Source of the DNA: Parendozoicomonas sp. Alg238-R29
Lineage (GTDB): Bacteria; Pseudomonadota; Gammaproteobacteria; Pseudomonadales; Endozoicomonadaceae
Length of the DNA stretch: 62,880 bases
Reading direction: 5' to 3'
Assembly (NCBI RefSeq): GCF_947331445.1
Contig: NZ_CAMZOG010000014.1
Span: 1-62,880 of the forward strand
The translations under genes and the position numbers were made by a program. Within the stretch, counting starts at the first letter, position 1. The number at the start of each line of letters is the position of its first letter. Under the pieces are notes generated by a model, which was not told where the DNA came from, ran no database searches, and saw nothing but the letters and a program-made list of their open reading frames with translations. Below are positions 28,551-36,065 of the stretch, in pieces.

Positions 28551-30125
28551 GTGGCGGATCAGCAAAAGGATTTAACTGAAAATACACTGTCCTCTCAAAG
28601 AAGCTGGAGCGAAGCCATTGCCGCCTGTTTTCAGGGGCGAGTGGTTGCCATGCTTTTTCTGGGTTTTTCGGCGGGCCTTCCTATTTTGCTGATTTTCAGC
28701 AGTCTTTCTTTGTGGCTTCGTGAAGCTGGTGTGGCTCGATCTACGGTCACTTTCTTCAGCTGGGCGGCTCTTGGTTATTCCTTCAAGTTTGTCTGGGCTC
28801 CTCTGGTTGACCGGCTTCCTCTTCCATTTCTTACATCATGGCTTGGGCGAAGGCGCTCCTGGCTGTTGCTGGCGCAATTGGCAGTTATTGGGGCGCTGGT
28901 ATTTATGGCGTCCAATGATCCGCAAAACAGTCTAACTCTTGTGGCTGTTGGTGCCGTTCTTCTTGGTTTTTCATCAGCCACCCAAGATATTGTGATTGAT
29001 GCTTACCGGATAGAAGCGGCTGATGAAAGCCTTCAGGCTCTCATGTCGTCCTCTTATATCGCAGGTTACCGGATAGGTATGTTGGCTGCCGGCGCAGGAG
29101 CATTATGGCTTGCCAGCTGGTTTGGTTCTGGAGATGGTGCAGCGTACAGTTATACAGCCTGGTCGCAGGCGTATCTGTGTATGGCTGCGGCGATGCTTAT
29201 TGGGGTTGTAACAACATTTTGTATTCGTGAACCGGATGTACAAACTTCCGTTCATAAATACGGAACGCCAGATTATCTGCGCTTTCTTGGATTATTCCTT
29301 GTGGCAACAGTCGTATTTGCTTTGACTTTTGTTTACTTCAAACAGTGGGTTGCTCCGTTAACAGACATATTAAATGTTGTTGTGGATAAGCTGGTCGCTT
29401 CGTTTATTGCTGAAGTATCCCGTCTGCTAACCAGCCTCGTGGCTGCGCTGGTTGCAGCAAGGCTTATGGTTAAGCTGCATGTTGTTTCGCCCGCTATGGT
29501 GGATGAAACCTATGTTGCACCATTCAGGGATTTCTTTTTCAGGTATGGAAAGCTGGCGCTGTTTATCCTTCTGCTGGTGGGTACTTATCGTATTTCCGAT
29601 ATTGTTATGGGAGCTGTTGCTAACGTCTTCTACGATGATATGGGTTACACCAAAGACCAGATAGCCGGAATTACCAAAACCTTTGGTTTGTTGATGACTA
29701 TTGCCGGTGGTTTTCTTGGTGGTTTGCTGGCGATTCGTTACGGCGTTCTCAAAAGTTTATGGTTGGGAGCTTTTCTGGCCGCTGCCAGTAATTTGCTGTT
29801 TGCGCTGCTTGCTGTGTCCAAGCCTGAAGTCTGGATGCTTGCTGGTGTGATTGCAGCTGACAACCTGAGTGGTGGGTTGGCATCAGCTGCATTTGTGGCT
29901 TACTTATCAGGTCTTACCAATCGTGCGTTTACTGCCATGCAATATGCAGTGTTCAGCTCTTTAATGACTTTGTTGCCGAAGCTTTTGGCGGGGTACAGCG
30001 GTTCAATGGTTGATGCAGTGGGTTACCCGTCATTCTTTATTGGAAGTGCATTGATTGGCTTTCCGGTATTGTTGCTTGTGACCTATGTAGGCAGAAGAGT
30101 GCCTCATTCTCCATCCCAGCGATAA
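28551..30125 (+). CDS. ampG: AmpG-type muropeptide permease
   Basis: AmpG imports GlcNAc-anhydroMurNAc peptides from the periplasm for cell-wall recycling and, in many bacteria, for beta-lactamase induction signalling. The 524-aa product is very hydrophobic, with about 12-14 membrane helices in a major-facilitator fold. It shows FLGFSAGLPILLIFSSLSLWL, FKFVWAPLVDRLPLP, GFSSATQDIVIDAYRIE and RVSNLTNRAFTAMQYA-like segments (here SGLTNRAFTAMQYA) characteristic of AmpG. The GTG start at 28551 has an AGGGATCGG element ahead. It overlaps the next gene tail to tail by 22 bases. Confidence 0.92.
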   Translation: MADQQKDLTENTLSSQRSWSEAIAACFQGRVVAMLFLGFSAGLPILLIFSSLSLWLREAGVARSTVTFFSWAALGYSFKFVWAPLVDRLPLPFLTSWLGRRRSWLLLAQLAVIGALVFMASNDPQNSLTLVAVGAVLLGFSSATQDIVIDAYRIEAADESLQALMSSSYIAGYRIGMLAAGAGALWLASWFGSGDGAAYSYTAWSQAYLCMAAAMLIGVVTTFCIREPDVQTSVHKYGTPDYLRFLGLFLVATVVFALTFVYFKQWVAPLTDILNVVVDKLVASFIAEVSRLLTSLVAALVAARLMVKLHVVSPAMVDETYVAPFRDFFFRYGKLALFILLLVGTYRISDIVMGAVANVFYDDMGYTKDQIAGITKTFGLLMTIAGGFLGGLLAIRYGVLKSLWLGAFLAAASNLLFALLAVSKPEVWMLAGVIAADNLSGGLASAAFVAYLSGLTNRAFTAMQYAVFSSLMTLLPKLLAGYSGSMVDAVGYPSFFIGSALIGFPVLLLVTYVGRRVPHSPSQR

Positions 30126-30418
30126 GCTTTGAGATTAACTCTCTGACTGATAAATACCACGCCTTCGGCTTCCAGTCGCTCTTTCTGAGCTTGGTAACGT
30201 GTAGAACCATGGGGAAATGAAAGCTCTCCTCTGCTGTTTATCACTCTGTGCCAGGGCAAGTGACTGCCGGGAGGGAGTTGCGACAGAACGTTTCCGACAA
30301 CCCTTGCTCCAGCAGGCATATCTGCCATTTCTGCAATCTGCCCATAGGTTGCTACTTTTCCTGCTGGAATTTCGCTAACAACCAGCCAGATTTTCTGGTT
30401 TCTGTTGAGTTCGGACAC
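30104..30418 (-). CDS. Alkyltransferase-like protein (ATL, MGMT homologue)
   Basis: ATL proteins bind O6-alkylguanine in DNA but cannot remove the alkyl group; they flag the lesion for nucleotide-excision repair. The product carries the MGMT C-terminal fold with IPAGKVATYGQIAEMA, ARVVGNVLSQLPPGSHLPWHRVINSRGEL and RLEAEGV. The methyl-accepting Cys of the PCHRV box is replaced by Trp (PWHRV), the ATL hallmark. The GTG at 30418 has AGGA about 10 bases upstream and gives 104 aa, the normal ATL size; a GTG at 30496 would add 26 residues. It converges on ampG with a 22-base overlap. Confidence 0.87.
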   Translation of the reverse strand: MSELNRNQKIWLVVSEIPAGKVATYGQIAEMADMPAGARVVGNVLSQLPPGSHLPWHRVINSRGELSFPHGSTRYQAQKERLEAEGVVFISQRVNLKAYRWDGE

Positions 30419-30592
30419 CCGTGTGCTTTCCTGTCGCTTTATCACTAAAGCATGAGGATAACATCGAGTGTAAAGTTCGTCTCTCAGGTTCTGCACGAGC
30501 TTTCAAAACTGCCAGACCACTGCCACAATGCACGGCTTCTGCATGATTTTGTTGTTAGCACCTGTTTTGTAGTCGTGGATGTTTGGTCGTAA

Positions 30593-30919
30593 TTGCAGCC
30601 CTTATCGCCTTTTCTGTCTGACGTTATTTTGGGAGGATTACCGCCCGACAAAAATCGCAGCCGGTGGGCTATACGCTGGGGAGTGAGCGCAACTCAACAA
30701 TTGGAAGGCAATCTATACGGTACTGCAGATTCCACGGTTTATTACCGCTTGGGCGATGAAGACCAGTTGCTCCTGGGCTTGGATTTAGGTTTAAAGTATC
30801 AGGTTACTAAAAGACTTTGGTTTAATATGCGCTACAGTCTGGACTTGGATTCGACCCCGCCGTCAGACGGGGTGCGCAGTAAAACCAGTGTGACTTTTGG
30901 GCTGGGTTTCGGCTGGTAA
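30593..30919 (+). pseudogene. Possible outer-membrane beta-barrel fragment
   Basis: A 108-aa open frame with only a TTG start. From about residue 28 it shows alternating polar and hydrophobic strands (QLEGNLYGTADSTVYYRLG, LLLGLDLGLKYQV, RLWFNMRYSLDLD, SVTFGLGFGW) and ends in Trp, like the last strands of an outer-membrane barrel. There is no signal peptide. Another frame upstream begins with an ATG near 30579 and runs into a stop near 30686, so an old frameshifted or truncated gene is likely. It could instead be a short non-functional frame. Confidence 0.4.
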
Positions 30920-30922
30920 AAA

Positions 30923-31840
30923 CTACAGGCTTTGCAGGAAATCCTTGCTCGGAGCAAAAAAAGCATTACCGGTTACAGCCTGAGTGAAGTCCATAAGGTG
31001 GTCGTAATGACCATTTTTATCCGCATGAATCATCTGTTCCAGCATCAGATCAAAGTGTCGTGGTGTTTGTGCGTAAGCGATAAAGAACAACCCATGCTCG
31101 GTAGAATCTCCGTAAGGCATGCTGTGGCGGAGAATTTCAAGACTCTTACCGTTTTCTTTCAGGTTTACCCGTTTGACATGTGCAATAGGAGCTTTCTCTT
31201 CATTTGAAAGCTCTACGTCGTCCTGCTTTGTTCTCCCGATAACCTGTTCTTGTTGATGCACAGGGCAGGCATTCCACAGTGGCAGGTTATGAATATAGCG
31301 CTGGGATTGAATATAACTGCCGCCAGCGAGAGGCTGACCTTCGGGAATCAGTGCTACAGCTGCGCGATTGTCTCCCTCAGGGTTTTCGGTGCCATCTACA
31401 AAACCGGTCATATCCCGGGATTCAAGGTAACGAAATCCGGAGACTTCTTCTTCAATCAAAACACTGTCACCCAGCTTTTCCATAATCAGGCGACTGAGCT
31501 CGAAATTAATATCTTTTCTATCCGAACGAATATGAATCAGGATGTCACCAGGGGTGCAGGGAGCCTGGCGATCATCGTTACGAAGTGCCTTAAACGGGGC
31601 CAGTTCTTCAGGGTAGTCCTGATCTCGGAATAACACTTTCCATGCTCGGCTGCTGAAAGCGATAGTTGATGAAAGCTTGCTGTCTGGGTAGCGAGTGAGT
31701 AACTGTTCGGTTATCAGTGGTAACTGGTTAGCAGCTCTTTTAACTGTGGTGATGCTTTCGGCATCGTTTTGCAGAAGAAGGACTAGAAAAGTGGCGTCAG
31801 TGTTAGCTTCAGGCAGAATCCCGGATTGTGGGGCAGACAT
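30923..31840 (-). CDS. Dyp-type heme peroxidase (YfeX-like)
   Basis: Dyp peroxidases use H2O2 to oxidise dyes and phenolics. The 305-aa product has the signature GFVDGTENPEGDNR with the distal catalytic Asp, the probable proximal heme-ligand His in APIAHVKRVNL, the distal Arg in LEILRHSMPYG, and the HGLFFIAYAQTPRHFD segment. No Tat or Sec signal is present, so it is cytoplasmic and of the class B, YfeX-like type. Some class B enzymes are encapsulin cargo, but no encapsulin gene lies nearby and I see no cargo tail. Its stop lies 3 bases from the end of the barrel-like fragment. Confidence 0.92.
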   Translation of the reverse strand: MSAPQSGILPEANTDATFLVLLLQNDAESITTVKRAANQLPLITEQLLTRYPDSKLSSTIAFSSRAWKVLFRDQDYPEELAPFKALRNDDRQAPCTPGDILIHIRSDRKDINFELSRLIMEKLGDSVLIEEEVSGFRYLESRDMTGFVDGTENPEGDNRAAVALIPEGQPLAGGSYIQSQRYIHNLPLWNACPVHQQEQVIGRTKQDDVELSNEEKAPIAHVKRVNLKENGKSLEILRHSMPYGDSTEHGLFFIAYAQTPRHFDLMLEQMIHADKNGHYDHLMDFTQAVTGNAFFAPSKDFLQSL

Positions 31841-32035
31841 GTTTATTCCTAATGGTGTCTTAAAACAAGCCCTTAATATGCCACACTTGGATGCTTGTAC
31901 AGATCATAACGCGAACAATTTTAACGCAATTCGCTCTGTCTTCTGATTGTTAGGTTGGCTTGCTTTTTTGCCAGAGTTTTCCTCAATGGCTTTGGGCATG
32001 ATGCTGCATCCATTAATCACTAATCAGGAGTGTTT

Positions 32036-32866
32036 ATGCATTTCTTTAAAGATGTTGTATCAAAAACCACAGAGGTTATTAGCTATGGATTGGGCGTGAG
32101 CAATGATTCCCTCACTGAAACTACTACTGCGCAGGTAGGAGCTTCGGGGCACACTGTCACTCCTGTTACAGTTTCCACTACTGTTACAGTTTCCACTACT
32201 GCTGCTGCCACTTCTGCAGTTATCAGTACTGCGGCGACCTCTACTGCTATCGCTGCTTACCAGATTCGTGAGGCTCCTGCTGAGGCTAACCTTCTCCAAG
32301 GTGGCTCTAAGCGCCCTGTCAGTCCTACTGATCCTACTGATTCCTCCACAGAAAAAAAGATAAAATATGGTTCAAGAGAATGCGACATGAACTTTTTGGA
32401 TGACGAAACAGGTGAGCTAAGGCTCGACCCGGAGAAAAGTATTACTGACACACCATGGTTACTTGAGAAAATAGCAAAACAACAAGAAGAAGCAGAAAGA
32501 CGAAGAGAAGCAGAAAGACAAAAAGTAGAAAAACAAGAAGAAGAAAAACAAAAAGAAGAAAAACAAAAAGAAGAAAAACAAAAAGAAGAAAAGCGGGCTT
32601 CCTCAGCAGTCAGAAGCCATTCACCTACTAACCCTAAAACATCTGGAGGCATTGATCCTTATAACAGCTTGGAAGGTGTCAAAGTCAGTGTAGAAGTGCC
32701 GGATCATCTCAAAAAAGAGTATAGTCTTGAATCACTTGAAGGTAGTAGTTGCGTCGTTCTGGATAAAAAATCGTTCGATTTTTCTCTCGAAAAGAAGGTT
32801 CTTGGAAGGGAGGGTGTCTCGGGGCAGCAAGAGGCTTCGGAGCAGAGCGAGAAACCAAATAGTTAA
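32036..32866 (+). CDS. Low-complexity hypothetical protein with T/V-rich and K/E-rich repeats
   Basis: I do not recognise this 276-aa protein. A CAGGAG site precedes the ATG at 32036. Residues about 25-75 are Thr/Ser/Val/Ala-rich with a short repeat (VTVSTT twice), about 140-190 form a highly charged probable coiled coil with four near-identical EEKQK units, and the tail is Ser/Glu-rich. A basic KR/KK patch precedes the coiled coil. There is no signal peptide and no enzyme motif. Such composition is common among eukaryote-like secreted proteins of host-associated bacteria, but secretion is inference. It precedes an acyl-CoA dehydrogenase, with no sign of a shared function. Confidence 0.65.
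   Translation: MHFFKDVVSKTTEVISYGLGVSNDSLTETTTAQVGASGHTVTPVTVSTTVTVSTTAAATSAVISTAATSTAIAAYQIREAPAEANLLQGGSKRPVSPTDPTDSSTEKKIKYGSRECDMNFLDDETGELRLDPEKSITDTPWLLEKIAKQQEEAERRREAERQKVEKQEEEKQKEEKQKEEKQKEEKRASSAVRSHSPTNPKTSGGIDPYNSLEGVKVSVEVPDHLKKEYSLESLEGSSCVVLDKKSFDFSLEKKVLGREGVSGQQEASEQSEKPNS
32167..32202 (+). repeat. Short tandem repeat in the T/V-rich segment
   Basis: The 18-base unit ACAGTTTCCACTACTGTT, allowing a change at its end, appears twice in a row and encodes the repeated TVSTT segment. Confidence 0.7.
32515..32592 (+). repeat. A-rich repeat encoding the K/E/Q coiled coil
   Basis: Near-perfect 15-base units of the form CAAAAAGAAGAAAAA are repeated in frame and code for EEKQK blocks. 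The near-identical DNA indicates recent slippage expansion. Confidence 0.8.
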
Positions 32867-32934
32867 AACTTGCCAACCAAGCAAGCGCTTGGTTAATCTT
32901 GTGGGCGAGTGAAAACAATAACAAAGGTATCTCC

Positions 32935-34077
32935 ATGTTCACCGCCCACCATTTTGATGACAGTCATCGTCTGTTACGTGAGTCCGTTCGCCGATTTGTA
33001 GAGCAGGAAGTTCTTCCCTTCATTGATCAATGGGAAGAAGCAGAAGAGTTTCCCCGTGAGCTTTATCAAAAAGCTGGAGAGGCTGGTTTTCTGGGTATCG
33101 GTTATCCGGAAGAGCTGGGAGGTTTTGGCGGCGATGTGTTCCACAAGGTTGTATTCACAGAAGAGCTTATGAGGGCAGGCTCTGGTGGTCTTGCAGCAGG
33201 GCTTGGTTCCCACGATATTGGAATTCCTCCCATAAACCGTTTGGGTTCCGATGCTTTGAAAGAAAAGGTTATTCCTCCGGTATTACGCGGAGAGAAGATT
33301 GCTGCACTGGCGATTACCGAGCCAGGTGGTGGTTCCGATGTTGCAAATCTTAAAACCCGAGCGGTACGTGAAGGTGATTACTACCGGGTTAATGGTTCCA
33401 AAACATTTATTACCAGTGGTAGTCGGGCAGATTTTTATACTGTTGGCGTGCGTACCGGTGGCGAAGGGTTTGGTGGTGTCAGTCTGTTGATGATCGAAAA
33501 AGGAACTCCCGGTTTTTCTGTCAGCAAAAAGTTCAAGAAGATGGGCTGGCGTTGTTCCGATACTGCCGAGTTGTTTTTTGAAGATTGCATGGTGCCAGCA
33601 GAAAACTTGATTGGAGCTGAAAACCAGGGCTTTGCCGCCATTATGGGTAATTTTCAGAGTGAACGTTTGATGCTGTCTCTGATGGCTAACATGACTGCCC
33701 GTATGGCTCTCGAGCAATCACTGTCTTACGTTCGCGAACGTGCAGCTTTCGGTCGCCCCATTGCCAAATTCCAGGTGACCAAGCATAAACTGGCTGATAT
33801 GGCGACTATGCTGCAGGCCAGTGAGGCTCTTACCTATCAGGTGGCTGACGCTATGAATCAAGGTAAGAGCGTGATTAAAGAAGTTTCTATGGCGAAAAAT
33901 TTTGCCACGGATTGCAGCGATAAGCTGACCTATGATGCCGTTCAGCTGTTTGGTGGCATGGGCTTTATGCAGGAATGCATGGTTGAGCGTTTGTACCGTG
34001 ATAACCGCATTCTGTCTCTTGGTGGTGGCACCAGAGAGATAATGAACGAAATCATCTCCAAGCAAATGGGGTTGTAA
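32935..34077 (+). CDS. Acyl-CoA dehydrogenase
   Basis: This enzyme family makes the alpha-beta double bond in acyl-CoA with FAD. The 380-aa product (ATG at 32935 with AAAGG seven bases ahead) shows the N-terminal helical domain, LAITEPGGGSDVANLKT and the FITSG motif of the beta domain, RERAAFGRPIAKFQ, and QLFGGMGFMQE. The usual Glu of the C-terminal YEGT box is replaced by Gly (LGGGTREIM), as in isovaleryl-CoA and long-chain dehydrogenases, where a Glu on an earlier helix acts; FQSERLMLS fits that site. A branched or long-chain substrate is therefore likely. A divergent araC-type gene lies tail to tail with it. Confidence 0.9.
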   Translation: MFTAHHFDDSHRLLRESVRRFVEQEVLPFIDQWEEAEEFPRELYQKAGEAGFLGIGYPEELGGFGGDVFHKVVFTEELMRAGSGGLAAGLGSHDIGIPPINRLGSDALKEKVIPPVLRGEKIAALAITEPGGGSDVANLKTRAVREGDYYRVNGSKTFITSGSRADFYTVGVRTGGEGFGGVSLLMIEKGTPGFSVSKKFKKMGWRCSDTAELFFEDCMVPAENLIGAENQGFAAIMGNFQSERLMLSLMANMTARMALEQSLSYVRERAAFGRPIAKFQVTKHKLADMATMLQASEALTYQVADAMNQGKSVIKEVSMAKNFATDCSDKLTYDAVQLFGGMGFMQECMVERLYRDNRILSLGGGTREIMNEIISKQMGL

Positions 34078-34086
34078 GCAGATTTC

Positions 34087-34110
34087 GGAGGAGCTGGTTT
34101 ACCAGCCTCC
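34087..34110. terminator. Hairpin between the convergent acyl-CoA dehydrogenase and araC-type genes
   Basis: GGAGG-AG-CTGGT pairs with ACCAG-CCTCC with a two-base bulge. It includes the stop codon of the araC-type gene. There is no T run. Confidence 0.4.
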
Positions 34111-35112
34111 TCCAAGTGAAAGATCCAGTTCCAGGTTCTGACTTTCCACTTCTGTTGGGGTTATATCCTGACGGCGAAAGTCGCTGGGAGATACGCCAGT
34201 CTCTTTTTGAAAACTGCGGCTGAAATGGCTGTGGCTGTTAAAGCCAAGGCGCCAGGCAATGTCTGAAACCGGCAAATGAGTAAGGTTAGGGTCCTTTAAC
34301 AGGTTCTTGGCTTTGTTTAATCTGCGGTGCAACACTTCTTGACGAAAACTTGTGTCATGACGTTTCAATAATTTGAATAGATAGGCTCTGGATATACATG
34401 CGGCTTTAGCTACAGAGTCTGTACTGATATCCGGGTTTTCCAGTTGCTGGTCAATGGCAGTGAGTATGGAGGCCAATCGTTTCTGTTCCGGAGACTTTTT
34501 ACCATGTACGGACTGCGTGTGATGCATGGTGATAGTCAGTAAATTAATTAACTGCTCACCCAGAGAGTGGCACACTTTTTCACAGGTTATATCGCTGAGC
34601 CCATTGACCATTCCCATTATTTGATTGCGCAGAATCATTCCCATACCCCTGTGGCAATCTAAAGGATGTGGAGTGTTGTCGGGCAACAGTTTTTGCAAAT
34701 GTCGAAGCCTTGCCTCGGGAATCATTATCTGCAGGCAGCAGGCTGGAGAGAGGTAAACTGTTTCAATCGGGTAGCTTATATTAATCAGCAATGATTGGTT
34801 TCTACCCAGCGGCATATCTGTTCTGCCTTGACGAATCACTATAGTGCCGCTGACTGGCATGATCAGTACATATTCTTTTCTGGGCTTTCCAGAAATAACG
34901 GGTGGCTGGTTTCGAAGGCAGTGTTCCGTCGCATTTAGAATGCTTATTCGGAGATCACCGAGATGTGCGAGGCGCAACCGGCCATGGAAGTTTTCGGGGT
35001 CTTTGTCGGGTAGGTGCTCAAGAGCAACCGGCTGAAGATGGCTGAGAAACTGCGCCCACACGGCCAGCGAGTTCCTGGTCGGATGGCTTTCCGTATCCAT
35101 GATTTTGAACAT
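34099..35112 (-). CDS. AraC/XylS-family transcriptional regulator
   Basis: The 337-aa product has an N-terminal sensor region (about 30-200) with a cupin-like strand pattern (YVLIMPVSGTIVIRQG, SLLINISYPIETV) of the AraC-binding-like type, and a C-terminal double helix-turn-helix (about 230-315) with ISTDSVAKAACISRAYLFKLL, the bridging helix, and PVSDIAWRLGFNSHSHFSRSF followed by GVSPSDFRR. Effector and targets are unknown. Its converging neighbour, the acyl-CoA dehydrogenase, could be regulated by it, but nothing in the sequence shows that. The promoter region contains a palindrome with TATAAT on both strands. Confidence 0.9.
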   Translation of the reverse strand: MFKIMDTESHPTRNSLAVWAQFLSHLQPVALEHLPDKDPENFHGRLRLAHLGDLRISILNATEHCLRNQPPVISGKPRKEYVLIMPVSGTIVIRQGRTDMPLGRNQSLLINISYPIETVYLSPACCLQIMIPEARLRHLQKLLPDNTPHPLDCHRGMGMILRNQIMGMVNGLSDITCEKVCHSLGEQLINLLTITMHHTQSVHGKKSPEQKRLASILTAIDQQLENPDISTDSVAKAACISRAYLFKLLKRHDTSFRQEVLHRRLNKAKNLLKDPNLTHLPVSDIAWRLGFNSHSHFSRSFQKETGVSPSDFRRQDITPTEVESQNLELDLSLGGGW

Positions 35113-35453
35113 CAGCTTGCTCCAGTTCCCTTGGGGCTGCAGGTTTTCCAGTAAATGACATACTGTCTAGACGGTGAACTTACCCGACCATATCCTGTCC
35201 TATACAACTGATGACGATTGACGGCATTATAATGCCTAGATTGCATTAATAATGAGTCACGTTCAATCGCTTTCGTTATTTGATCAGTCAGTAGACTTAT
35301 CGTCAAGTCACTGTCCACTTACAGACAAGCAATAAAAAAAACTTGTCGGTATAAATAATCACACAGGCTAAACAAACGTTAAAAAACGATAAGGTCTGTT
35401 TCAGAAGTGTTTTAAGTTCATTATTTATTGAGTGGTTTCAGGAGGTAAGCTTC
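35113..35453. other. Divergent control region of the araC-type gene and the small orphan gene
   Basis: A 341-base A/T-rich spacer between divergent genes. It holds the palindrome at 35223-35236, an A run near 35335 and the strong ribosome binding site of the following gene. The minus-strand frame in this gap lacks coding character. Confidence 0.5.
35223..35236. promoter_or_regulatory. Perfect palindrome GGCATTATAATGCC with TATAAT on both strands
   Basis: The 14-base palindrome presents a consensus -10 hexamer to each strand. Neither strand has a good -35 hexamer at 16-18 bases, which fits an activator-dependent or operator-covered divergent promoter. Functional use is inference. Confidence 0.45.
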
Positions 35454-35765
35454 ATGGTTGCGGGTGATTCATCTGTAATAAATGCAATGGAAGAGCGTGT
35501 TGAAGATATTCTGACCATGTACGCCGCTGGTGTTATGTCTCGTATGGAAGATGACTACATCAAAAGCCTTGGTTGGGCACAGCGCGCAGAGGAGGCGGCA
35601 TTTCAATTAGGAATTGATGCCAGAAAAGCAAACAGGCATGTCAGCTTTGGTGTTCCGAAACTTGATCGCGCTTATATACAAGGGCGGGCACAGGTTTCTT
35701 CATGTAAGGTATACGACATGACTGGTGCAGAAGTAAGTGTTGATGATCTGCCCAAGACAGCCTGA
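35454..35765 (+). CDS. Small hypothetical protein (103 aa)
   Basis: Not recognised. The ATG has an excellent CAGGAGGT site. The product is soluble, with two predicted helices (about 8-55, containing EERVEDILTMYAAGVMSRME), a middle segment ARKANRHVSFGVPKLDRA and a C-terminal stretch SSCKVYDMTGAEVSVDDLP that looks like a beta hairpin. There is no signal peptide or known motif. It is followed by a terminator and stands alone, so it has its own transcription unit. Function unknown. Confidence 0.65.
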   Translation: MVAGDSSVINAMEERVEDILTMYAAGVMSRMEDDYIKSLGWAQRAEEAAFQLGIDARKANRHVSFGVPKLDRAYIQGRAQVSSCKVYDMTGAEVSVDDLPKTA

Positions 35766-36065
35766 TAAACGGCAGTAGAAATAGAAGTGAGAAGTTTCCA
35801 TTAATCGTGAGTTATACGGCCCTGGCCTGATTTGAATTCCAATCAGAAACGTTCATAGAGTAAAGCCCTGCAAATTGCGGGGTTTTTTTATGGTTGATTC
35901 AATGTCTCTCACACCATGACTGACTTGCTAACAGCGAGTGAAGTCAATCTTGCAGTAGAGAAGATGCAGTATTCCCTGAAGTAAAGCGACTACGGACAAA
36001 TACTGGCAAACAGAATTGATAATGTTTGTAGACGCAGAAATCTTGTTTGCTCATCTCCATATTTT
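35766..36065. other. Spacer after the small orphan gene
   Basis: A 300-base gap that holds the terminator at 35864-35889 and otherwise nothing I can support. Confidence 0.5.
35864..35889 (+). terminator. Intrinsic terminator of the small orphan gene
   Basis: AGCCCTGC pairs with GCGGGGTT (with G:T pairs) around AAATT and is followed by seven T residues. Confidence 0.7.

Noticed and set aside
35112-35318. 68-codon minus-strand frame upstream of the araC-type gene
   Set aside because: Lies across the divergent promoter region and shows no coding features.
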